This document shows, one piece after another, positions 53,339-61,997 of a DNA stretch of 64,000 nucleotides (the first letter of the stretch is position 1; each line of letters begins with the position of its first letter). Made by a program: the position numbers and the translations under genes. Source of the DNA: Mesorhizobium amorphae (GTDB lineage Bacteria; Pseudomonadota; Alphaproteobacteria; Rhizobiales; Rhizobiaceae). Below the pieces are notes generated by a model. The model ran no database searches. It was not told the origin of the DNA and was given only the letters and a program-made list of their open reading frames with translations. The stretch covers positions 24,439 to 88,438 of the forward strand of contig NZ_JHQS01000058.1 in NCBI RefSeq assembly GCF_014843845.1, in the 5' to 3' direction.

Positions 53339-56300
53339 CTACTGAAAATTCCGTCCCTTGGGCATGACGCTTTCGGCCTTGCCCGACAAGGTTGCGATGT
53401 CCTGTCCGGCTGGCATGTTGCGAGTAGCGGGCGGGCTGGAGCGATCCGGATTCACCGGTCTCGCCGGGTCGCTCTTCGGATCGGAGCCTGGCTGGCCAGC
53501 GGCCTCCTCCAGCAATGCTGACAGCCAGGGCGTCAGATCCTCGACCTTCTCCGCGACGATATGGATAACACCTGATTCCGACTGCAGTTTGCCGGTGACG
53601 CGGATGAAGCGCGCGCCCATGACGATGGGCCGGAAGCGGGTGAAGGTCCTTTCCCAGAAAATGATGTTGGCGACCGAATGCTCGTCCTCCAGCGTCAGGA
53701 AAATGGCGTTGCCCTTGCCGGGGCGCTGGCGCACCAGGACGAGGCCGGCGACGGACACCCGCCTGCCATCCCGGACGGACGGGAGGCGCGCATTCGGCGT
53801 GACGCCGGTGCGGTCCAGCCGCTCGCGCAGGAAGGCCACCGGATGCGCCTTAAGCGACAGGCCGAGCGAGCGGTAGTCATGGATGACATGCTCGCCGAGC
53901 GGCATTGTGGGCAGCCTCGTCTCGGGCTCCAGCTCGCGCAGGCGGATATGCTTCTGGTCGAACAGCGGCAGTTTTTCGGCCGCGCTCTTGCCGTCCAGCG
54001 CCCGCACTGCCCACAAGGCGGCGCGGCGGTCGAGGCCGATCGAGCGGAAGGCGTCGGCCTGTGCCAGTTTCTCGATCTCGTCGACATCGAGGCCGGAGCG
54101 CAGCCAGACATCCCTGACGGTCTCATAGCCGGAACCGCGCCAGTCGACGAACTGCTTCATGCGATCCTCGGACAGGCCCTTGATCTGGCGAAAGCCGAGC
54201 CGCACGGCATGGTGGGTGCGGATGACGCCGCGCATTTCGGCATGGCGTGAGAGGATGCGGGCGGGATCGAAAGAGGAGTCCTCCAGAGTGCAGTCCCAGA
54301 TGGAGAAATTGATATCGACGTCGCGAACCTCGACGCCATGGTCGCTTGCGTCGCGGACGAGCTGGGCCGGTTGGTAAAAACCCATTGGCTGGGAATTCAG
54401 GATCGCGGCGCAGAACACGTCGGGATAGAAGGTCTTGAACCAGCAGGAGGCGTAGACCAGCAGCGCGAAGGATGCGGCATGGCTTTCGGGAAAGCCATAT
54501 TCGCCAAAGCCCTCGATCTGCTTGAAACAGCGCTCGGCGAAGGCCTTTTCGTAGCCCCTGCCGACCATGCCGTCGATCATGCGCTGGCGATAATTGCCGA
54601 TCGTGCCGGTGCGCTTGAAGGTGGCCATGGCGCGGCGCAATTCGTCGGCCTCGCCCGGCCGGAAGCCGCCGGCGACGATGGCGATCTTCATCGCCTGCTC
54701 CTGGAACAGCGGCACGCCCAGCGTCTTGCCGAGGATCTTCTCCAGTTCTGGCTTCGGATATTCAGGCTTTTCCTTGCCTTGCCGGCGACGCAGATAGGGA
54801 TGAACCATGTCGCCCTGGATCGGGCCGGGTCGCACGATCGCCACTTCGATGACGAGGTCGTAGAACTTTTCTGGCCTGAGCCGCGGCAGCATCGACATCT
54901 GGGCGCGCGATTCGATCTGGAAGACGCCGAGCGTGTCGGCGCGGCAGATCATGTCGTAGACGTCCTTGTGCTCGGGCGGGAGAGTGGCCAGCACATAGGG
55001 TTGGCCATACGGGTCCCGCGCGTCCGGGTAATGATGCGTGAGCAAGGTGAAGGCGCGCTTCAGGCAGGTCAGCATGCCGAGCGCCAGCACGTCGACCTTG
55101 AGGATCTTCACCGCATCAAGGTCGTCCTTGTCCCATTCGACCATCTTGCGCTCCTCCATCGCCGTCTTGACGATGGGCACGATCTCGTCCAGCCGGTCGC
55201 GGGTGATGACGAAGCCGCCGACATGCTGGGAGAGATGGCGGGGAAAGCCCATGATCTCGTTGGCGTGCTCGATCACCTGCCTGGCCAGCGGGTCGCTGCG
55301 GTCGATGCCGCCGGCGCTCGCCTCCTTCTCGCCGAGCTCCGAGGTCGACCAGCCCCAGATCGAGCTGGACAATGCACTGCGGACGTCCTCCGACAGGCCC
55401 ATCGCCTTGGCCACCTCGCGCAGCGCCGAACGGCCGCGATAGCTGATGACGGCGGCGGCCAAAGCGGTGCGCTTGGCGCTGTATTTTTCGTAGATGTACT
55501 GGATGACGATTTCGCGCTTCTCATGCTCGAAATCGACGTCGATGTCGGGCGGCTCGTTTCTTTCCTCGGAGATGAAACGTTCGAACAGCGTGTCGATGCG
55601 GTCCGGTCCGACTTCGGTGATGCCGATGCAGAAGCAGACGATGGAATTGGCGGCCGAGCCGCGCCCCTGGCAGAGGATGTCCTGGTTGCGGGCAAACTTG
55701 ACGATGTCGTACACGGTCAAAAAGTAGCGCGCGTAGTTCAGCCGCTCGATCAGGGCGAGCTCTTCCTCGATGCGCTGCGTTACTGAAGCAGGGACGCCCG
55801 CCGGGTAGCGCGTGGCGGCCCCCTCCCTGGCCAATCGTTCGAGCTCGGCCTGCGGCCCAAGACCCGATTCCGTCGGCTCGTCGGGGTAATTGTATTGGAG
55901 GTCATTCAGCGAGAAGCTCAGTTCCCCGGCAAAGCGCAGCGTCTCCGCCAGCGCCTGCGGATGCCTGCGGAAAAGCCGGGCCATCTCGAGCGACGGCTTC
56001 AGATGGCGCTCGGCATTTGCCGTCAATTCCAGCCCGACTTCGGCGACGGGTGTGTTGAGGCGGATCGCCGTCAGCACGTCCTGCAACGAGCGGCGTTCGG
56101 CGCTATGGTAGAGAACATCGTTGGTCGCCATCAGTGGCACGCCGGTCATGTCAGCCATGCTTGCGGCCTGCTCGATGCGGAAACGGTCGTTGCCTCGATA
56201 ATCCGGCGCAACGGCAAGCCGAAGCGCTTTGCCGAACCTATCCTTGAGCCGGCTAACCAAGGCAAGGCTGTCTTCGGCGCCCGTCTGCAGGTCGGGGAGG

Positions 56301-56692
56301 ACCGCCAGCGACATGAGGTCGCCCCATTCGAGAAGATCGCTCAGGCTGAGCAGCGTCGCGCCCTTCTCGTTTTCGTCGCGCAGATTGGCCTGCGTCAGCA
56401 TGCGGCACAGATGCCCCCAGCCCTTGCGGTCCTGCGGATAGGCGAGGATGTCGGGCGTGCTGTCGCCAAAGACCAGGCGACAGCCGGGATGATAGGCAAG
56501 TCTTTCGACCTTGGCCTGCTGCCAGGCGCGCACGACGCCAGCCACCGTGTTGCGGTCGGCCAGCCCGATCGCGGAAAAGCCGAGGTACTTTGCCGCCACC
56601 ACCAGTTCCTCCGGCTTCGAGGCGCCGCGCAGGAAGGAGAAATTCGACTGGATGCCGAACTCGGCATAGGGAATGGCGGCCAGCGCGTTCAT
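53339..56692 (-). CDS. dnaE2: Error-prone DNA polymerase DnaE2
   Basis: A C-family polymerase of 1117 residues acting as the catalytic unit of the ImuA-ImuB-DnaE2 translesion mutasome. The N-terminal PHP domain starts at FGIQSNFSFLRGASKPEEL; polymerase motifs include CQGRGSAANSIVCFCIGITEV, PPDIDVDFEHEKREIVIQYIYEKY (catalytic Asp residues) and the fingers; an OB fold (VSVAGLVLVRQRPGKG) lies near the end. ATG 56690-56692 overlaps the imuB stop (ATGA). SOS control comes through the operon promoter. Confidence 0.95.
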   Translation of the reverse strand: MNALAAIPYAEFGIQSNFSFLRGASKPEELVVAAKYLGFSAIGLADRNTVAGVVRAWQQAKVERLAYHPGCRLVFGDSTPDILAYPQDRKGWGHLCRMLTQANLRDENEKGATLLSLSDLLEWGDLMSLAVLPDLQTGAEDSLALVSRLKDRFGKALRLAVAPDYRGNDRFRIEQAASMADMTGVPLMATNDVLYHSAERRSLQDVLTAIRLNTPVAEVGLELTANAERHLKPSLEMARLFRRHPQALAETLRFAGELSFSLNDLQYNYPDEPTESGLGPQAELERLAREGAATRYPAGVPASVTQRIEEELALIERLNYARYFLTVYDIVKFARNQDILCQGRGSAANSIVCFCIGITEVGPDRIDTLFERFISEERNEPPDIDVDFEHEKREIVIQYIYEKYSAKRTALAAAVISYRGRSALREVAKAMGLSEDVRSALSSSIWGWSTSELGEKEASAGGIDRSDPLARQVIEHANEIMGFPRHLSQHVGGFVITRDRLDEIVPIVKTAMEERKMVEWDKDDLDAVKILKVDVLALGMLTCLKRAFTLLTHHYPDARDPYGQPYVLATLPPEHKDVYDMICRADTLGVFQIESRAQMSMLPRLRPEKFYDLVIEVAIVRPGPIQGDMVHPYLRRRQGKEKPEYPKPELEKILGKTLGVPLFQEQAMKIAIVAGGFRPGEADELRRAMATFKRTGTIGNYRQRMIDGMVGRGYEKAFAERCFKQIEGFGEYGFPESHAASFALLVYASCWFKTFYPDVFCAAILNSQPMGFYQPAQLVRDASDHGVEVRDVDINFSIWDCTLEDSSFDPARILSRHAEMRGVIRTHHAVRLGFRQIKGLSEDRMKQFVDWRGSGYETVRDVWLRSGLDVDEIEKLAQADAFRSIGLDRRAALWAVRALDGKSAAEKLPLFDQKHIRLRELEPETRLPTMPLGEHVIHDYRSLGLSLKAHPVAFLRERLDRTGVTPNARLPSVRDGRRVSVAGLVLVRQRPGKGNAIFLTLEDEHSVANIIFWERTFTRFRPIVMGARFIRVTGKLQSESGVIHIVAEKVEDLTPWLSALLEEAAGQPGSDPKSDPARPVNPDRSSPPATRNMPAGQDIATLSGKAESVMPKGRNFQ

Positions 56693-58293
56693 GCGAAAAC
56701 CCCGTGCATGAACCAGCGCGGCGGCACCTCGGAAGCGCCGTAGAGACCCTGGCGGTAAAGCCAGTAGCGGCGGCCGTCGCTGTCCTCGATGCGGAAATAA
56801 TCGCGGGTCGGCGCCTCTTCCTCGCCGGGCTGCCGGCGCCACCATTCAGGCGCGATGCGCTCCGGCCCTTCGGCGCGCGCGACGCGATAGAGAGCGCGCC
56901 GCCAGCGGAAATTCATCGGCGGTCCCTCCGGCATTTCGGTGGCCGGCACCTCGATCGGCTCGGGCGAACGGAACAGCCGGATCGGCCGCTCCGGCGGAAA
57001 GACGGTCGCCGGCGGGGTGTTACGCTGCCTCGGCGGTGCGCGCCTTTGCGGCACCTCGGAGAAGGGGACGGTGGTGACGGCGCGTTCCGGCAGATGGCTC
57101 TCGACGACGACCGGCTTCAGCACCGCGGCTTCGCCGAGGCGGGCGCGGATGCGGTCGGCGAACAGCGCGATGTCGGCGTCGCTGTCCTCCGCCTCGCCGG
57201 CAAGGTCGGCCTGCTGCATGTCGAAGGCGGCGGCCGACAACACCGAGAGGCGCACCAGGTCGAAGCCGTAACCGGCATCGATGTCCTGCTCCAGCGCGGC
57301 AAGCCTTTCATGGAACAGTTTTTGGATCAGCACGGGCTCGCGCAGGGGACGCGACGTGCCGACAGCGATGCGGCTGACGGCGCCGTCGACGCGGAACAGC
57401 AGCAGCGCCAGCATCCTGGCGCCCTCGCCACGACGTTCGAGATCGCTCTTCAGCGCCCGCGCCAAAAGGCTCACCAGCCGCTCTATGTCGGCGGTCAGCA
57501 TGATGGGTTCGGAGAGGTGGCGTTCGACCGACAGCGGCGCCACCGGCAGGCGCGGCGACACCGCCTCGTCGAGGCGGCCAAGCGCCTGGTCGAGGCGCAA
57601 CAGCAGCGTGGCGCCGAAGCGGCGGGCAAGCGGGGCGCGCGGGGCCGCCATCACCGCGCCCGCTGTGCGCAGGCCGACGCTTTCCAGGCTGGCGCGGATC
57701 TCGGGCTCGATGCGGAGTGCCGCCAGCGGCAGGGGTGCGAGAAGCCCTTCCTCCTCGCCGCCGGCAACGATGCGGTCGCCGCAAAAGCGCGCCGCCGCCC
57801 AGGCGGCACCGGGCGTCGCGGCCAGTCCGGCGCGGACATCAAAACCCTGATGGAAAAAGCGCGACAGGATCTCGTCCAGCATCGTGCGTTCGCCGCCGAA
57901 CAGATGGGTGCAGCCGGTGACATCGAGAAACAGGCCGTCGGCACCGTCGATCGCCACCAGCGGCGTGTAGCGGTCGCACCAGTCGGCGAGGCCTTCGAGC
58001 AGGCGGCGATCGGCCTCCGGATCGGCTTCGACGATATCGATCGAAGGATGCATGGCGCGCGCATCGGCTATGCCCATGCCGCGCTTCAGGTGCAGCGCCT
58101 CAGCCCGCTCGTCGAGGGCTGATATGCGCTGGGCGTTGCGGTCGCGATGGCTGATCACCAGCGGCAAATGATCCGACGGCCGGGAACGCCAGGACCGCCC
58201 CAGACGCTGGCGCAGGATGCGTTCGGCGGCCAGATGCGGGAACCACAGCGACAGGATTCGTTGCCCGTTCTCTTTCCTCAAAAGCGTGTTCAT
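56689..58293 (-). CDS. imuB: ImuB, catalytically inactive Y-family polymerase
   Basis: A 534-residue DinB-like scaffold of the mutasome that links DnaE2 to the beta clamp. The first catalytic block of active Y polymerases (D-x-D-x-F/Y-F) is replaced by LSLWFPHLAAERI, so catalysis is unlikely, as known for ImuB. Later blocks (DGLFLDVTGCTHLFGG, little-finger region to about 370) and a C-terminal extension ending with PRWFMHGVFA are present. ATG 58291-58293. It overlaps imuA by 194 bases and dnaE2 by four. Confidence 0.92.
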   Translation of the reverse strand: MNTLLRKENGQRILSLWFPHLAAERILRQRLGRSWRSRPSDHLPLVISHRDRNAQRISALDERAEALHLKRGMGIADARAMHPSIDIVEADPEADRRLLEGLADWCDRYTPLVAIDGADGLFLDVTGCTHLFGGERTMLDEILSRFFHQGFDVRAGLAATPGAAWAAARFCGDRIVAGGEEEGLLAPLPLAALRIEPEIRASLESVGLRTAGAVMAAPRAPLARRFGATLLLRLDQALGRLDEAVSPRLPVAPLSVERHLSEPIMLTADIERLVSLLARALKSDLERRGEGARMLALLLFRVDGAVSRIAVGTSRPLREPVLIQKLFHERLAALEQDIDAGYGFDLVRLSVLSAAAFDMQQADLAGEAEDSDADIALFADRIRARLGEAAVLKPVVVESHLPERAVTTVPFSEVPQRRAPPRQRNTPPATVFPPERPIRLFRSPEPIEVPATEMPEGPPMNFRWRRALYRVARAEGPERIAPEWWRRQPGEEEAPTRDYFRIEDSDGRRYWLYRQGLYGASEVPPRWFMHGVFA

Positions 58294-59131
58294 CGGGGTT
58301 CCACTCCAGTGTGAATTGACCGGGCAGGGCGGTGCGGCTCTTGCCGATGCTGACGGTGAAGGCGGGGCGGCCGATCGAGCCGGCGAGCGGCCCGGCAATC
58401 GTGTCGCGGCTGGCCGCGGGGGCGGCCGACACGATGAGGCGCACGGGCGCGGCCGTCGGCTCAGCCTCGCCGGCCTGGCGCAGCAGGAAGACCGGCCGGC
58501 CGGCGTTTTGCGCCCGCGCGTGCAGACGCCTTGTCGCGGTGAGGTCGAGCCGCTGCGGGCTGCCGCGGATTTCGAGGATGACGGCGGCGAGCGCCGTCAT
58601 CCGGGCGGCCTCCTCGGCGATCCACAGCGCATCGACAAGTTTTGGTGCCTCGGAAAACAGAAGCTGTTCCGGTTCGATGCCGAACAGGCCATGCAGCCCC
58701 CTGGCATAGGGAAAGCCGGCCTCGCGAAAAATCTCCGATGTGCCAATCCAGAGAACCGGCAAATGCGGCTCTTGCCTGAGGATCAGGCTGGTGAGCGACA
58801 GCGCAAAGCCGGCGACGGCCCCGGCGTCGCGGGTTTCCGTGCCGTGGATTTCGCTCAGTGCCGCCTTCGGCAGACCGCCGCTGAGCGCTGCATCGAGACG
58901 CTCGACACCGGTACGCAAAAACGCATCTGGCGAGGCCACGGCAATGCCGCGCCGGAGAATTGTGATCTCGGGCGTGCGTTCGGGCGCGATACCGCCATCA
59001 TCGGTGTCAGCGCGCGCGCCAGGCTGCACGGCGGCCGGCGCCGCCAGGCGCTCGGGCAGCGTTCCCTCGATCTTCGCGATCTGGCGGCGCAGGGCAAAAA
59101 CGGTCTCCCGCGCCACGGCGGTCATCGCCAT
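58100..59131 (-). CDS. imuA: ImuA, RecA-like mutasome factor
   Basis: A protein of about 343 residues related to SulA/RecA (RecA-like fold without a full Walker A), first gene of the SOS mutasome operon. Core segments are RTGVERLDAALSGGLPKAALSEI (about 75-97) and LPVLWIGTSEIFREAGFPYARGLHGLFGIEPEQLLF. ATG 59129-59131 is used; a TTG at 59138-59140 or ATG 59123-59125 are alternatives. Its last 194 bases overlap imuB in another frame, so residues from about 280 on are encoded over the imuB start. A LexA box lies 24 bases upstream. Confidence 0.88.
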   Translation of the reverse strand: MAMTAVARETVFALRRQIAKIEGTLPERLAAPAAVQPGARADTDDGGIAPERTPEITILRRGIAVASPDAFLRTGVERLDAALSGGLPKAALSEIHGTETRDAGAVAGFALSLTSLILRQEPHLPVLWIGTSEIFREAGFPYARGLHGLFGIEPEQLLFSEAPKLVDALWIAEEAARMTALAAVILEIRGSPQRLDLTATRRLHARAQNAGRPVFLLRQAGEAEPTAAPVRLIVSAAPAASRDTIAGPLAGSIGRPAFTVSIGKSRTALPGQFTLEWNPDEHAFEERERATNPVAVVPASGRRTHPAPASGAVLAFPAVGSFAAGDQPSRPQRPAHISPRRAG

Positions 59132-59154
59132 GACGGTCAACTTTCAGCAGCATT

Positions 59155-59169
59155 GTTCCTGTTATGTTC
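59155..59169 (-). promoter_or_regulatory. LexA (SOS) box of the imuA-imuB-dnaE2 operon
   Basis: GTTC at 59155-59158 and GTTC at 59166-59169 with exactly seven bases between: GTTC-N7-GTTC (GAAC-N7-GAAC on the coding strand), the alphaproteobacterial LexA site. It sits just before the imuA start, where it would block the promoter until DNA damage. Confidence 0.9.
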
Positions 59170-59240
59170 CTATAGATTCCAGAGGGTGCTAAAAGAGTCA
59201 AGCGGAGTCATGGGGAATTTATTCCTCTGCGGTAACGCGC

Positions 59241-59873
59241 TTAGCGTTGGCCACCGAAGGCCAACCGTGCCGCAAGCCCTGCAAATACGGTTCCCAGCAA
59301 CAGCTGGGGCGCCCGCTGAAACCGCGTGCGCCTCGACAGTGCCGCACCGATCCGGCTCGCGGTCAGGATGACCAGGCCATTGACCATCAGCCCGATCAGA
59401 TTGAGGACGGTCGCCAGCACCAGGATCTGCGCCGCCACGGAACCCGCCTGCGGCTGCACGAACTGCGGGAAAAGCGCCAGCACGAACAGCGCCATCTTCG
59501 GGTTGAGCAAATTGGTGAACAATCCTTGCCGGAAGATGCGGCCCTGCGAATAGCGCGGCAGGCCGGCGACCGGTGCAAGTACTGCTCCATCGGAGCTGAA
59601 GGCTTTCCAGGCAAGGTATGCCAGATAGGCCGCTCCGGCATAACGGACGATGTCGTAAGCGATGGGAGCGGCGAGGAACAGTTGCGACAGGCCGAAGGCG
59701 GCGGCCAGCGCATGGCAATAAGTGCCGGCGGCGATGCCGGCATAGGTCGCCAGGCCCGCCGCGCGTCCCTGGCTGGCGCTGCGGGATGCGATCAGCAGCA
59801 TGTCCGGCCCCGGCGTCGCGGTCAAAGCGAGGCAAGCGATTGCGAAAAGTCCAATGGTGGAAAGGTCCGGCAT
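59241..59873 (-). CDS. LysE family exporter
   Basis: A 210-residue six-span exporter. ALTATPGPDMLLIASRSASQGR (16-37) and LFTNLLNPKMALFVLALFPQF (about 117-137) are the LysE/RhtB signatures. Exported compound unknown; threonine/homoserine-type is common in this branch. ATG at 59871-59873. Paralogue of the gene at 20652-21293. Confidence 0.9.
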   Translation of the reverse strand: MPDLSTIGLFAIACLALTATPGPDMLLIASRSASQGRAAGLATYAGIAAGTYCHALAAAFGLSQLFLAAPIAYDIVRYAGAAYLAYLAWKAFSSDGAVLAPVAGLPRYSQGRIFRQGLFTNLLNPKMALFVLALFPQFVQPQAGSVAAQILVLATVLNLIGLMVNGLVILTASRIGAALSRRTRFQRAPQLLLGTVFAGLAARLAFGGQR

Positions 59874-59966
59874 GAGAGCTCCTGTTACATGGCCGGAACT
59901 GACCCGTACGCGATTCCCCCGGAGGCAGTAAATGTCTTGAAACGGGAATTGCCGTTAGGGTCTGAG

Positions 59967-60173
59967 CTATCGACCCAACAGCTTTCGGGCTACCCCAAAA
60001 CCCAGCCAGACAATAACGACGCCTATGGTTGCGCCGACAAGCATCCGAAGGATGCTAACCAACTCGGAATTCTTACCGAGATAACTGGTCAAGACCACCA
60101 GCGCCAAAAGGAGCAGTCCGGCAAATGCTCCGCAAATTGCAGCGCTCCTGAGGAAGGGGCTTCTAGGCGGCAT
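59967..60173 (-). CDS. Small two-span membrane protein, unknown
   Basis: A 68-residue frame with hydrophobic helices at about 10-29 and 40-63 (MPPRSPFLRSAAICGAFAGL start, GVARKLLGR end). ATG 60171-60173 is used; an upstream TTG at 60222-60224 adds 17 polar residues. No family recognised and no clear ribosome site; it may be real by its membrane pattern. Confidence 0.4.
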   Translation of the reverse strand: MPPRSPFLRSAAICGAFAGLLLLALVVLTSYLGKNSELVSILRMLVGATIGVVIVWLGFGVARKLLGR

Positions 60174-60350
60174 CCTGAACACTCGACTGTTGATATGGAC
60201 CGCGCGGTCCCGACTTCGGTGCAATGGCGTCCATCAAATCGTAAAGGTGATCCATAGACCAGAGCGTCTTGGATAAGACACTACCGAATTGCCGCGTTCA
60301 TTTGCCGATTCCGGCTTGAAAGCCTATATGCCGGGATCAAAGGACAAAGC

Positions 60351-60773
60351 ATGGCCCGCATCTACAAGACCCGCACCTGGCACGACCAGCTTTCGCCGTC
60401 GATGGAGGAGATGGAGTTCCTGGCGCTGGAGGCCTACGCCCATCTGCCGGAGGAATTCCGCAAGCTGACCGGCGAGATCGTCATCCAGATCGCCGACTTC
60501 CCGACCGACGAGATCATGGACGATCTGTCGCTGGAAACGCCGTTCGACCTGCTCGGCCTGTTCGAGGGCCGCGGCATCGCCGAGCGCTGGAACCCGCAGA
60601 CCGGCGAGGGCCCGAACCGCGTCACGCTCTACCGCCGCGCCATCCTCGACTACTGGGCCGAAAACGAGGAGACGCTGGGCGACATCGTCACCCATGTGCT
60701 GATCCACGAGATCGGCCACCATTTCGGCCTGTCGGACGACGATATGGAGCGGATCGAAGAGGCGGCCGAATAA
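60351..60773 (+). CDS. Small zincin-type metallopeptidase family protein
   Basis: A 140-residue protein of the possible-zinc-metallopeptidase family (DUF1025). The active-site helix THVLIHEIGHHFGLSDDDMERIE carries HEIGH at residues 119-123 with the downstream His-x-x-Gly-Leu-x-Asp-x-x-Met/Ile pattern. The N-terminal RTWHDQLSPSMEEMEFLALEAYAHLPEEFR is conserved. Cytoplasmic; substrate unknown. ATG at 60351. Confidence 0.88.
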   Translation: MARIYKTRTWHDQLSPSMEEMEFLALEAYAHLPEEFRKLTGEIVIQIADFPTDEIMDDLSLETPFDLLGLFEGRGIAERWNPQTGEGPNRVTLYRRAILDYWAENEETLGDIVTHVLIHEIGHHFGLSDDDMERIEEAAE

Positions 60774-60819
60774 AGCCCCGCACCCTCGTCAACATTCGCT
60801 GGCTTCCACCCTGTGCGGC

Positions 60820-61062
60820 TCAGGACGGTCCGCTCAGGCGCGGCGGCGCGGGGGGCAGCACATCATCGGCGGAAATCGTCCGTGCCTCCGAGGGCAGCAT
60901 GATCGGGATGCCGTCGCGCACCGGATAGGCGAGCTTTGCCACCCTGGAGATCAATTCGCCGCGCTCCGGATCCCAGGCCAGCGGCCCCTTGGTCAACGGG
61001 CAGGCCAGCAGCTCCAGCAGCTTCGGATCGACCTTCTTTTCCTCACGCCCGTCCGCCGCCAT
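60820..61062 (-). CDS. Trm112-like protein
   Basis: An 80-residue protein with the Trm112/UPF0434 core VDPKLLELLACPLTKGPLAWDPERGELISRVAKLAYPVRDGIPIMLPSEAR. The usual paired zinc cysteines are reduced to one (ACPLTK), so metal binding is doubtful. Trm112 proteins activate methyltransferases in other organisms. It lies downstream of the LON-domain gene across a hairpin repeat. Confidence 0.88.
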   Translation of the reverse strand: MAADGREEKKVDPKLLELLACPLTKGPLAWDPERGELISRVAKLAYPVRDGIPIMLPSEARTISADDVLPPAPPRLSGPS

Positions 61063-61096
61063 CGTGTCCTCATCTCAGCAAGTTGGAGGCCCAGTA

Positions 61097-61142
61097 TGTG
61101 TTGAGATCAAGATCAGGCCGGCATCACCTGAATATCGACACA
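61097..61142. repeat. Short hairpin related to the 1941-2079 element
   Basis: TGTGTTGAGATCAAGATCAGG faces CACCTGAATATCGACACA as an imperfect dyad. GGCC-GCATCACCTGAATATC here (61116-61136) is nearly identical to the right arm at 2051-2071. It looks like the two arms of that element joined without the core. It lies three bases past the LON-domain gene. Confidence 0.5.
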
Positions 61143-61144
61143 TC

Positions 61145-61816
61145 CTACTGCAGGCTCGAGCCAAAGTCCTCATTCTCGCGCGCCAGCGCCATCTCGGTGA
61201 TGGCGATCAGCGTTTCGGCGCGCGTCTTCAAATCCGCCGCCTCGAGCAGCGCCTGTTTTTCCGCCGGTCCGTAGGGCGCCATCATCGACAGCGCGTTGAC
61301 CAGCATGGCGTTTTCGGCGCGGCTGACGCTTTCCCAGTCGGCCTCCAGATCATTGGCCTGCAGATAGGCGCGAAACGCCTTGAGCAGCGACGGCCTGTCG
61401 ACCTCGCCCCCGACCTTGTCCTCGTCGAGATCGGTCAGAAAGGGGGCGATCCGGCACTGTCGAAACGGCGTCTTGGCGGCGGTTTCATGCGCAATGCGGA
61501 AGCGGCATACGCCCTGCAGCGAGATCAGGTAGCGGCCGTCGCCACTCTCGGCCAGCGAGATGATGCGCCCGGCGCAGCCGACATTGCACAGCTCCGGCTC
61601 GCCGTCGTCGCGCAAGGCGCCATCGAGGCTGGGCTGGATGATGCCGATCAGCCGCGATCCGGCGATAGCCTCGTCCACCATCTGCAGATAGCGCGGTTCG
61701 AAGATGTTGAGCGGCATACGGCCACCGGGCAGAAGCAGCGCACCGGCAAGCGGAAACACGGGGATCGTCGACGGCAGATCCGCGCCACGCCGGTAGTGCG
61801 CATTTCCCACCTGCAC
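61145..61816 (-). CDS. LON substrate-binding domain protein
   Basis: A 223-residue protein with only the N-terminal LON (PUA-like) domain of Lon protease, no ATPase or protease part. STIPVFPLAGALLLPGGRMPLNIFEPRYLQMVDEAI (15-50) is the hallmark, with VGCAGRI and LQGVCRFRI following. GTG 61814-61816 is used because GGGAGG precedes it. In Rhizobiales it often travels with the thioredoxin-TPR gene upstream and Trm112-like gene downstream, hinting at protein quality control. Confidence 0.9.
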   Translation of the reverse strand: MQVGNAHYRRGADLPSTIPVFPLAGALLLPGGRMPLNIFEPRYLQMVDEAIAGSRLIGIIQPSLDGALRDDGEPELCNVGCAGRIISLAESGDGRYLISLQGVCRFRIAHETAAKTPFRQCRIAPFLTDLDEDKVGGEVDRPSLLKAFRAYLQANDLEADWESVSRAENAMLVNALSMMAPYGPAEKQALLEAADLKTRAETLIAITEMALARENEDFGSSLQ

Positions 61817-61845
61817 GTCAGTCCTCCCTTCGCCTCGCCAGTCCC

Positions 61846-61937
61846 AGAGCGGTTCACCGTTTCACGCAAACGCAGAACCGCTCTATCCACGCAATTCCGG
61901 ACGGAAAACCGCTACGCACTTTTCCTGGAATTGCTCT
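61846..61937 (-). repeat. Dispersed intergenic repeat (AGAGCAATTCCAGGAAAAG family), copy 2
   Basis: Reverse complement of the sequence at 31941: AGAGCAATTCCAGGAAAAGTGCGTAGC on the minus strand, then GGTTTTCCGTCCGGAATTGCGTGG. It adjoins the inverted repeat AGAGCGGTTC (61846-61855) / GAACCGCTCT (61875-61884). Confidence 0.65.
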
Positions 61938-61997
61938 AATCTGGCGCGCCGGCCGCCGGCCGCAAGCCCACCAGGCAAAAACAGCTGGCAAAGCGCC

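Noticed and set aside
54338..58122. Long plus frames opposite dnaE2 and imuB
   Set aside because: Shadows of the mutasome genes; no recognisable domain.
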